A stretch of DNA of 13,504 nt, taken from positions 1 through 13,504 of the forward strand of contig JAKEHA010000030.1 in assembly GCA_022615275.1 (NCBI GenBank), given 5' to 3'. Below are positions 1-5,619 of this stretch, piece by piece (position 1 is the first letter of the stretch; every line of letters begins with the position of its first letter). The translations under genes and the position numbers were made by a program. This DNA comes from Candidatus Latescibacterota bacterium (GTDB lineage: Bacteria > Krumholzibacteriota > Krumholzibacteriia > WVZY01 > JAKEHA01). The notes below the pieces were generated by a model, which had not been told where the DNA came from, did not search any database, and was given only the letters and a program-made list of their open reading frames with translations.

Positions 1-37
1 AGAAAGTTGAGTGCACAATGTGTCACTCATGTAGCTC

Positions 38-56
38 TGGTCAGACCATCTGACCA
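38..56. promoter_or_regulatory. Inverted repeat, candidate GntR/FadR-type operator of the pxp operon
   Basis: The sequence TGGTCAGACCATCTGACCA is a perfect inverted repeat: 8-base arms TGGTCAGA and TCTGACCA around CCA. Its first 11 bases (38-48) are also a palindrome, TGGTC-A-GACCA, which fits the TGGTCnGACCA core known for FadR-subfamily GntR regulators. It lies about 100 bases before the permease start, so control of the 5-oxoproline operon is a reasonable inference. No GntR gene is inside the window; one could lie just to the left. Confidence 0.5.
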
Positions 57-111
57 ACCTACGATAAATGGAGGGTCCAGCCGCTTCTATATGGTCTAGT
101 CCGCGTCGATG

Positions 112-134
112 CACGGGGGCCATGTGCCCCCGTG
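112..134 (+). promoter_or_regulatory. Strong GC hairpin in the leader of the permease-pxp operon
   Basis: Two perfect 9-base arms, CACGGGGGC (112-120) and GCCCCCGTG (126-134), enclose the 5-base loop CATGT. The stem ends 20 bases before the chosen ATG at 155 and 10 bases before its GAGG ribosome binding site. No run of T follows, so it is not a standard intrinsic terminator for this strand. It could protect the mRNA 5' end, attenuate, or mark the end of an upstream unit. The role is inferred; the structure is seen directly. Confidence 0.5.
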
Positions 135-154
135 TGTTACTCTCGAGGCCGCCC

Positions 155-1648
155 ATGCCGCCTGCTCCCACGACCCTCGAACGCAAGCTCGGGCTGACCG
201 ACGCCACCATGCTGGTCATCGGATCGATGATCGGTTCCGGCATCTTCATCGTGTCCGCGGAATCCGCGCGGCTGGTCGGTTCGCCCGGCTTCCTCTTGCT
301 GGCGTGGGCGCTGGCGGGTGTCATGACCATCACGGGCGCCTTGTGCTGCGCCGAGCTGGCGGCGGCGATGCCGCGCGCGGGCGGGCAGTACGTGTTCCTG
401 CGCGAAGCCTACGGACCGGCGACGGGTTTCGTGTTCGGGTGGTCGTTCCTGCTCGTCATTCAAACCGGAACTATCGCCGCGGTGGCGGTTGCGTTCGCAA
501 ACTTCTCCGGCGTGCTCGCACCGTCCATCTCCTCGACGCGTTATCTAATCGAACCAATTCGCATCGGGCACTACGCGATCAGTCTCTCCACGCAGCAAGC
601 GACCGCGATCGCGATGATCTTGCTCTTGACGGCACTCAACGCGCGCGGCCTCGTGTTGGGCAAGTGGATCCAGAATACGTTCACGGTGGCGAAGACGACG
701 GCACTCGTGGGGTTGATCGTGGCGTGTCTCGTGCTGGGGTGGAAGCTGCGCGGTGCTGCCTTCACGTCGTCGTGGTGGAATCCGAGCGAGAACGGATGGG
801 CCCCGCAGCTGGCGCAACCGGGACTCGGGATGGTGGGAGCACTCGCGCTCGTCATGCTGGTGGGAAAGGCGATGGTGGGCCCGTTGTTTTCGCAATCGGC
901 GTGGAACAACGTGACCTTCATCGGTGCCGAAGTCCGCGACCCGGGTCGCAATCTCCCGCGCGCGCTCCTTATAGGATGCTCGCTCGTGGTCGGGTTGTAC
1001 CTGCTCGCGAACCTGGGCTACGTGGTCGCACTTTCGCTCGAGGAGATTCAGCGCGCGCCGCAGAATCGCGTGGGTACGGCGGCGATGCAAGCGGTCCTGG
1101 GCGACCGCGGCACGGTGCTGATGGCGGCGGCCATCATGATTTCGACCTTCGGGTGCGCCAACGGGCTCATTCTCTCGGGCGCGCGCATCTCGTACGCGAT
1201 GGCGCGCGACGGTCTGTTCTTCGCGCGCGCCGGCCGCGTCAATCGGTACCACGTGCCGGGGGCGGCACTGCTCGGGCAGGGTGTGTGGGCATCGTTGCTG
1301 ACACTCCCGCGGACCGCGACCGAAGACGCCGCCGGTGCGGTCGTATACGGCAACGTGTACACGCAACTCCTGGAGTACTTGGTCCCGGCCGACTTGGTCC
1401 TGTACGCTCTGATGGTGGCGGCCGTGATCGTTCTTCGTCGCAAGATGCCTATAATGGAGAGACCGTATCGAACGTGGGGCTATCCGGCCGTGCCCGCGGT
1501 GTACGTCGGTCTCGCGTTGTTCCTCATCGTGGACTTGTTGTACCTCGCGCCGGCGACATCTGGTGTGGGTTATGCAATCGTGTTGGCGGGTTTCCCGGTG
1601 TATTTCCTATGGCGCCGCGTGGCGGTGCGGACGGCGGACGCGGCATGA
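155..1648 (+). CDS. APC-family amino acid permease (497 aa), probable 5-oxoproline or amino acid importer
   Basis: Inner-membrane transporter of the amino acid-polyamine-organocation superfamily, closest by eye to the LAT/cationic amino acid type. The first membrane helix carries the family signature VIGSMIGSGIF (residues 21-31), and AELAAAMPRAGGQYVFLREA follows the second helix. About twelve hydrophobic helices run to the C terminus, where ERPYRTWGYP precedes the last two, as is usual in this family. I chose ATG at 155 because GAGG lies six bases upstream (145-148) and the family begins near this point. Earlier in-frame ATGs at 68 and 122 would add a non-family N terminus, and the latter lies in a hairpin loop. 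Length is normal for the family. The stop is eight bases before pxpB, so it is very likely co-transcribed with the 5-oxoprolinase genes. Substrate is inferred from context only. Confidence 0.9.
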   Translation: MPPAPTTLERKLGLTDATMLVIGSMIGSGIFIVSAESARLVGSPGFLLLAWALAGVMTITGALCCAELAAAMPRAGGQYVFLREAYGPATGFVFGWSFLLVIQTGTIAAVAVAFANFSGVLAPSISSTRYLIEPIRIGHYAISLSTQQATAIAMILLLTALNARGLVLGKWIQNTFTVAKTTALVGLIVACLVLGWKLRGAAFTSSWWNPSENGWAPQLAQPGLGMVGALALVMLVGKAMVGPLFSQSAWNNVTFIGAEVRDPGRNLPRALLIGCSLVVGLYLLANLGYVVALSLEEIQRAPQNRVGTAAMQAVLGDRGTVLMAAAIMISTFGCANGLILSGARISYAMARDGLFFARAGRVNRYHVPGAALLGQGVWASLLTLPRTATEDAAGAVVYGNVYTQLLEYLVPADLVLYALMVAAVIVLRRKMPIMERPYRTWGYPAVPAVYVGLALFLIVDLLYLAPATSGVGYAIVLAGFPVYFLWRRVAVRTADAA

Positions 1649-1656
1649 GGTAATGC

Positions 1657-2343
1657 ATGGCCGACATCACGCGATTCCAACCCGCAAGCGACCAGTCCCT
1701 CATGGTCTACTTCGGCGACCGCATCACGCCGGACGCGCATCGGCGCGTGCGCGCACTCCTGCAGCTTCTCCAAACGCAACCGGTCTCCGGAGTTCGTAAT
1801 CTCCACCCCGGCTATGGTTCGATCCTGGTCAAGTTCGACGCGCTCACACTCACGCACGACGACCTCGAGCGCGCGCTGCGCACTCGCGTGGCGCGGCTGG
1901 ACAGCGTTCAATTGCCCGAGCCGCGTTTGATCCAAATCCCGGTGTACTACGGCGGCGCCTTCGGCCCCGACCTCGACGAGCTGGCGTCGTCGCATCAGAT
2001 GTCGGCGGAGCGCGCGATCGAGTTGCACACGTCTGGTGACTACCTCGTGTACTTCATCGGCTTCGTGCCGGGATTCGCGTATCTCGGCGGCCTTCCCGAT
2101 TCGCTCGCAACCCCGCGCCTCTCGATCCCGCGGCGCGCGGTGCCGGCGGGTAGCGTGGCGATCGGCGGCCATCAGACCGGCGTGTACCCGATCGCGACGC
2201 CGGGGGGCTGGCGCGTCATCGGACGCACGCCCCTTGCGATCTTCTCGCCGGCGCGCGCCGAGATGAGCCGCTTTGCGATCGGCGACCGCGTGCGCTTCGT
2301 CTCCATCGAGCGCGACGAGTTCGAGGAGATGGCGCGCGCATGA
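1657..2343 (+). CDS. pxpB: 5-oxoprolinase subunit PxpB (KipI family), 228 aa
   Basis: Subunit of the ATP-dependent 5-oxoprolinase PxpABC, which opens 5-oxo-L-proline to L-glutamate in the cytoplasm. The family motifs are clear: FVPGFAYLGGLP (residues 136-147), VPAGSVAIGGHQTGVYP (162-178), then TPGGWRVIGRTP. These belong to the KipI/AHS1 domain (the homologue in Bacillus was first described as inhibitor of the KinA sporulation kinase). ATG at 1657 follows GAGG by six bases; an ATG at 1653 is in another frame. The 3' end overlaps pxpC by four bases (ATGA), which indicates translational coupling. Length matches the family. The split PxpB/PxpC state contrasts with the fused versions found in some bacteria. 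Confidence 0.95.
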   Translation: MADITRFQPASDQSLMVYFGDRITPDAHRRVRALLQLLQTQPVSGVRNLHPGYGSILVKFDALTLTHDDLERALRTRVARLDSVQLPEPRLIQIPVYYGGAFGPDLDELASSHQMSAERAIELHTSGDYLVYFIGFVPGFAYLGGLPDSLATPRLSIPRRAVPAGSVAIGGHQTGVYPIATPGGWRVIGRTPLAIFSPARAEMSRFAIGDRVRFVSIERDEFEEMARA

Positions 2344-3311
2344 GCACGATTCGCGTCGAAGAACCCGGCCTTCTCACCACGGTGCAGGACTTGGGGCGTG
2401 AGGGCTTCGGTCCGCTGGGCGTTTCCGCCTCGGGAGCCGCCGACCCCATCGCGCTGCGCCTCGGCAATCGACTGGTCGGGAATGCGGAGAACGCCGCGGC
2501 GCTCGAGATGACGCTCGTGGGCGGGGCGTTCGCGTTCCCCGAAGGCGGTGTCGTGGCGCTCACGGGTTCCGATTTCGGCGCGATGCTGGATGGCAACAAC
2601 GTCGGCACGTGGGAGTCGCTCGAGGTGCCGCGCGGAGCGACACTGCGCGTGGGCCCGTCGCGCTCCGGCGCGCGCGGTTACCTGTGCGTGCAGGGTGGCA
2701 TTGTGGTGACGCCGTTCCTCGGGAGTTCATCGACCCATGTGATGACCGGCCTCGGCGGCTACCAGGGACGGCCCCTGCGCGCGGGCGACGTGCTCCAGGT
2801 CGGCGCCGCCACCGCACCGTTTCGCAGGCGCACCGTCGACCCGAGTGTTTTCGCGGAGCTGTGGCCGCACACCATCGCGGATCGCGCGAGCGGGGAGCCC
2901 ATGAGGATTCGCGTCACCGACGGCGAGCAGAGCGCGTGGTTCGCCGAGGCGGCGCGCGGCGCGTTCGCCGCGAACGTGTACCGCGTGAGCGAGCAGACCA
3001 ACCGGATGGGCATTCGTTTGGAAGGAACACCGGTCGCGGAGCAGTCCGGTGGACGCATGGTGACCGAAGGCGTCTCGCTCGGAGCCGTGCAGATCCCGCC
3101 GGGCGGGCTGCCCATCATTCTGTTCGTCGAGCAGCAGACCACGGGTGGCTACCCCAAGATCGCGAACGTCATCACCGCCGACCTGGCCTCGCTCGGGCAG
3201 CTTCGCCCGCGCGATGTGGTGCGCTTCGAGCGTGTGCAAGTGGCGGCGGCGCGCAGCGTCCTGTTCCGGCGCGAGCAGCTCCTGCGCTCGCGCAAGATAA
3301 TCGTCGAATGA
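2340..3311 (+). CDS. pxpC: 5-oxoprolinase subunit PxpC (KipA family, AHS2 domain), 323 aa
   Basis: Partner of PxpB in the 5-oxoprolinase complex. The AHS2/biotin-dependent carboxyltransferase-like family is shown by VSASGAADPIALRLGNRLVG (from residue 28), ARGYLCVQGGI, LGSSSTHVMTGLGGYQGRPL, RMGIRLEG, and QQTTGGYPKIANVITADL (265-282) followed by LGQLRPRDVVRF. The start overlaps the pxpB stop (ATGA at 2340-2343) and the stop overlaps the pxpA start (ATGA at 3308-3311), so the three subunits are made from coupled cistrons. The length is normal. Older annotations call such proteins urea amidolyase-related or biotin-dependent carboxyltransferase; no biotin-carboxylase or biotinyl domain is present here, and the pxpA neighbour decides for 5-oxoprolinase. 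Confidence 0.95.
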   Translation: MSTIRVEEPGLLTTVQDLGREGFGPLGVSASGAADPIALRLGNRLVGNAENAAALEMTLVGGAFAFPEGGVVALTGSDFGAMLDGNNVGTWESLEVPRGATLRVGPSRSGARGYLCVQGGIVVTPFLGSSSTHVMTGLGGYQGRPLRAGDVLQVGAATAPFRRRTVDPSVFAELWPHTIADRASGEPMRIRVTDGEQSAWFAEAARGAFAANVYRVSEQTNRMGIRLEGTPVAEQSGGRMVTEGVSLGAVQIPPGGLPIILFVEQQTTGGYPKIANVITADLASLGQLRPRDVVRFERVQVAAARSVLFRREQLLRSRKIIVE

Positions 3312-4078
3312 AGACCGTCGATCTCAACTGCGACATGGGCGAGCTGCCGGCGGCGATCGCCGATGGAACGCAGGAAGCGCTGATGCCGTGGCTCAAGTCG
3401 GTCAACATCGCGTGCGGCGGACACGCGGGCGACGCGACTACGATGCAGACGACCGTCGAGCAGGCGCTGCGACACCGGCTCGCGATCGGGGCCCACCCCG
3501 GCTATCCCGACCGCGCGAACTTCGGCCGCAAGGAGATGACGCTGCCACCAGCGGCGGTGCAGGCGTTCGTGTTCGAGCAGGCGTGCGCGCTGGCCGAGAT
3601 CGCGGAGCGATGCGGTGCCACGCTCTCGCACGTCAAGCCCCACGGAGCGCTGTACAACCAAGCCGTGCGCGACCGCGCGCTCGCGCGCGCGATCGCCGAC
3701 GGTGTCGCGCAATGGAACCGCGACGTCGTGCTGGTCGGCTTGGCCGGTTCTCCCATGCTGGACGCGTTTCGCGAGCGCGGTTTCGCCGTCGTCGCGGAGG
3801 CGTTCGCGGACCGGCGCTACCAGCCGGACGGGTCGCTGCGCTCGCGCGCGTTCGAAGACGCGCTCATTCGCGATCCCGCGGAAGCGGGTCGGCAGGCGCT
3901 GCGCATCGTCGCGCACGGATCGGTGATCGCGCACGACGGCACCGAGGTCGCCGTGGACGCCCAGACCCTCTGCATCCACGGCGACACTCCCGGGGCCGTC
4001 GAGATCGCGGAGGCGGTGGTGCGGGCGTTGCGCGCAGGAGGAATCGTGCTGCGGGCACTGTCGGCAAGAGGGAAGTAG
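3308..4078 (+). CDS. pxpA: 5-oxoprolinase subunit PxpA (LamB/YcsF family), 256 aa
   Basis: Third subunit of the 5-oxoprolinase, a polysaccharide-deacetylase-like barrel of the LamB/YcsF family. The N terminus MKTVDLNCDMGE is diagnostic, followed by NIACGGHAGD (33-42), IGAHPGYPDRANFGR (60-74), VKPHGALYN (109-117), EAFADRRYQPDG and ICIHGDTPGA near the C terminus. The conserved Asp and His residues in these motifs are all retained. The ATG at 3308 overlaps the pxpC stop; the reading frame is open far upstream, but nothing upstream resembles the family. The last gene of the operon: the next gene is on the opposite strand. Gene order permease-B-C-A has the same B-C-A order as the Escherichia coli cluster. 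Confidence 0.95.
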   Translation: MKTVDLNCDMGELPAAIADGTQEALMPWLKSVNIACGGHAGDATTMQTTVEQALRHRLAIGAHPGYPDRANFGRKEMTLPPAAVQAFVFEQACALAEIAERCGATLSHVKPHGALYNQAVRDRALARAIADGVAQWNRDVVLVGLAGSPMLDAFRERGFAVVAEAFADRRYQPDGSLRSRAFEDALIRDPAEAGRQALRIVAHGSVIAHDGTEVAVDAQTLCIHGDTPGAVEIAEAVVRALRAGGIVLRALSARGK

Positions 4079-4133
4079 GCTAGACGCCGCCCCGCATGGC
4101 GGATCATTTGGTGACACGGGTTCGCGTGAGCAG

Positions 4134-4478
4134 CTACCGCTTCGGTTTCTTGGGCGGTCGCCCGTCTTCGAGCGATCGTTTGAGCGACGTCAGCTTGCTC
4201 GCCCAAAGATCTTGGTAGCCGCTCACCCAACGTTCATAGATGAGTCGAATCGGGATGGCGTTGAGACTGTTGATACGCCGACGCCCCTCCCAACGATCGT
4301 GCACGAGTCCGGCGTCACGAAGCACGGTCAGGTGCTTCATGACGCCGAACCGCGTCAGGGCGGGGAAGTGCGCGACGATGTCGGTCGTGGCCTGCGGCCC
4401 GGCGCGCAGGAGATCGAGGATGGATCGGCGCGTCGGGTCCGAGAGCGCCTTCCACACGACGTCGAGATCGTCCTTCAC
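4134..4478 (-). CDS. ArsR-family winged helix-turn-helix repressor, 114 aa
   Basis: Small DNA-binding repressor. DVVWKALSDPTRRSILDLLR (residues 6-25) is the typical ArsR N-terminal helix pair, and TRFGVMKHLTVLRDAGLV (42-59) is the recognition helix, followed by the wing (HDRWEGRRRINSLN). There is no Cys-x-Cys or similar metal-binding group in the recognition helix, so a metal sensor is unlikely. This matches the non-metal ArsR type that commonly pairs with SRPBCC genes. The tail is lysine- and proline-rich. Start is GTG with GAGG four bases upstream. It lies 39 bases downstream of the SRPBCC gene on the same strand and probably represses the pair through the palindrome at 5040-5059. Confidence 0.9.
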   Translation of the reverse strand: MKDDLDVVWKALSDPTRRSILDLLRAGPQATTDIVAHFPALTRFGVMKHLTVLRDAGLVHDRWEGRRRINSLNAIPIRLIYERWVSGYQDLWASKLTSLKRSLEDGRPPKKPKR

Positions 4479-4517
4479 GCCGCCTCGCTAGCGTACACGT
4501 GCATGACCCCGGCTGAC

Positions 4518-4958
4518 CTAGCGCTCGACATCGCTCTTGAGTTTCTTCAGCATGTCCGACCAGCCTTCGCCCATTCCATCGCGAATGTCCGCGGGCACGG
4601 GACCGAAGAATTGATTCTGGAACACGAGTTTGGTGCCGCCGGGCATTTGCGTCAGTCTTACGATCAGATGACCCGCGACCGGGTACGACATGAACATGGG
4701 ACCGAACAGCTCGAGCAACGTGGGCGGCTTGATCGACTGCACGAATCCCCACAGGTGACCGTTGCCGCCGTCGAGGTCGCGGAACCAGCGTCCCCCCGGC
4801 CAGCGTTCCATGCGCAACTTGAACCCGGGGCGGCCGTCCTCGCCCTCGAATTCGCACATGCGTGCGACGAGCCCTTCGAACACGTCGCCGGGAGCGGCTT
4901 TGATCTCGATGGTTTGGTCGAAGTTGACCAGGAAATCGTCCAACGTAGCCTGCTTCAT
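4518..4958 (-). CDS. SRPBCC/AHSA1-like domain protein, 146 aa
   Basis: Cytoplasmic single-domain protein of the START/Bet v1-like (SRPBCC) superfamily, which forms a hydrophobic ligand cavity. After a short N-terminal extension the domain begins at TIEIKAAPGDVFEGL (residues 16-30); ERWPGGRWFRD (51-61), GHLWGFVQSIKPPTLLE and GMGEGWSDMLKKLK are typical of the AHSA1-related group that is found with ArsR regulators. The ATG at 4958 is fixed by a full AGGAGG (4966-4971) seven bases upstream, so the longer open frame to 5057 is not the start. First gene of a two-gene operon with the ArsR repressor. The ligand is not known, and no catalytic role can be read from the sequence. Confidence 0.9.
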   Translation of the reverse strand: MKQATLDDFLVNFDQTIEIKAAPGDVFEGLVARMCEFEGEDGRPGFKLRMERWPGGRWFRDLDGGNGHLWGFVQSIKPPTLLELFGPMFMSYPVAGHLIVRLTQMPGGTKLVFQNQFFGPVPADIRDGMGEGWSDMLKKLKSDVER

Positions 4959-5033
4959 TTTGTTTCCTCCTGTTTGATGTTTGTCGGCAAGGGGCGCCTC
5001 GGCGGCGCGACACTGGCGCCGATAGGTGACCGG

Positions 5034-5062
5034 ATTATAACGTGACCAAATGGTCACGTCAA
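5034..5062 (-). promoter_or_regulatory. Promoter of the SRPBCC-arsR operon with a 20-bp palindromic operator in its spacer
   Basis: Read on the minus strand: -35 TTGACG (5062-5057), exactly 17 bases, then -10 TATAAT (5039-5034). The spacer is filled by a perfect inverted repeat at 5040-5059, arms ACGTGACCA and TGGTCACGT around AA. A repressor bound there would block RNA polymerase directly, and the ArsR protein encoded downstream is the obvious candidate. An extra half-site, GGTCACC on the minus strand, lies at 5025-5031 just past the -10. The predicted leader is about 70 bases. Confidence 0.8.
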
Positions 5063-5112
5063 GGCCCTTCTCGGGCGGGCGGACGGCGGGCTCGGCGCTG
5101 GGGAGGCCGTGC

Positions 5113-5142
5113 TGGACCGAATGTGCCCAACGCCCTTACACT
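5113..5142 (+). promoter_or_regulatory. Candidate leaderless promoter of the kinase remnant
   Basis: A -10-like TACACT at 5137-5142 stands seven bases before the ATG at 5150, with a weak -35-like TGGACC (5113-5118) 18 bases further upstream. No ribosome binding site is seen. Transcription would begin at or very near the start codon. The segment TTACACTCCCG closely resembles TTATACTCCCG in front of the antitoxin gene on the other strand. Confidence 0.35.
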
Positions 5143-5149
5143 CCCGCGA

Positions 5150-5617
5150 ATGATCGGGCGCACCATCGGCAACTATCACATCACCGCGGAGTTGGGCGCG
5201 GGCGGGGCGCCGTCGTTTTCTCCCAACGGGAATTTTCTACTGTTCGTCTCGGGGTCATCGGGCCGCGACGAAGTCTACGTGACCACGTTTCCGGAGCCGT
5301 CGACGTTGTGGCAGATTTCGAGCAATAACGGAAACTTCCCGCGCTGGAGCGCGGACGGGCGCACCATCTTCTACACCACCACGAGCGAGCTCTGGTCGGT
5401 GGACGTGACGATGGGCGATCGTTCCCTCGCGGTGGGAACGCCGAAGCGGCTGTGCGCGCGTCCGACCACGAACTGGTCCGGACGCTGGCCCGACGGCTTC
5501 GACGTCAGCGCCGATGGCCAGCGCTTCCTCGTGGCGGAAGCGATCAACGCACCCAACGACGCGCCGCCCGCGATCGTCACCGTGCAGAATTGGTTCGAAG
5601 AGTTCCGCGGGCGCTGA
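5150..5617 (+). pseudogene. Remnant of a serine/threonine kinase with TolB/WD40-like C-terminal domain (155 aa)
   Basis: Residues 1-19 (MIGRTIGNYHITAELGAGG) are the standard beginning of a bacterial Ser/Thr protein kinase up to the glycine-rich ATP loop. From residue 20 the protein jumps to APSFSPNGNFLLFVS, a PD40/WD40-like blade, and continues to a normal-looking propeller C terminus (PRWSADGRTIFY, FDVSADGQRFLV, VQNWFEEF). Full-length family members are usually around 800-900 residues with kinase domain, hydrophobic segment and propeller. Here nearly the whole kinase domain, including the catalytic Lys, HRD and DFG motifs, and most of the propeller are missing. The joint near 5201-5210 is in frame and lies in G/C-rich sequence. 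This cannot be an active kinase. It is either a decayed gene after internal deletion, or an assembly collapse. The stop is two bases before the next gene. Confidence 0.75.
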
Positions 5618-5619
5618 GC

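Noticed and set aside
9..28. Imperfect palindrome GAGTG...CACTC with an inner CACA-TGTG near the left edge
   Set aside because: The inner and outer arms have different centres and do not form one site; too close to the window edge to judge.
109..1653. A 514-codon frame on the plus strand overlapping the permease
   Set aside because: It is Arg/Gly/His-rich and without family motifs; the other frame has clear APC permease motifs.
2340..3311. PxpC as a biotin-dependent carboxylase or urea amidolyase
   Set aside because: No biotin carboxylase or biotinyl domain is nearby, and the pxpB-pxpC-pxpA order defines 5-oxoprolinase.
4087..4102. Hairpin CCGCC-6-GGCGG between the pxpA and arsR ends as a terminator
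   Set aside because: The stem is only five pairs and no T run follows in either direction; chance structures of this size are frequent at this GC content.
4134..4478. ArsR protein as an arsenic or metal sensor
   Set aside because: No Cys pair in the recognition helix and no metal transporter or reductase nearby; the SRPBCC partner indicates the non-metal group.
4518..5057. Extended start of the SRPBCC gene at 5057
   Set aside because: It would run through the promoter and operator. The AGGAGG next to ATG 4958 gives a far better start.
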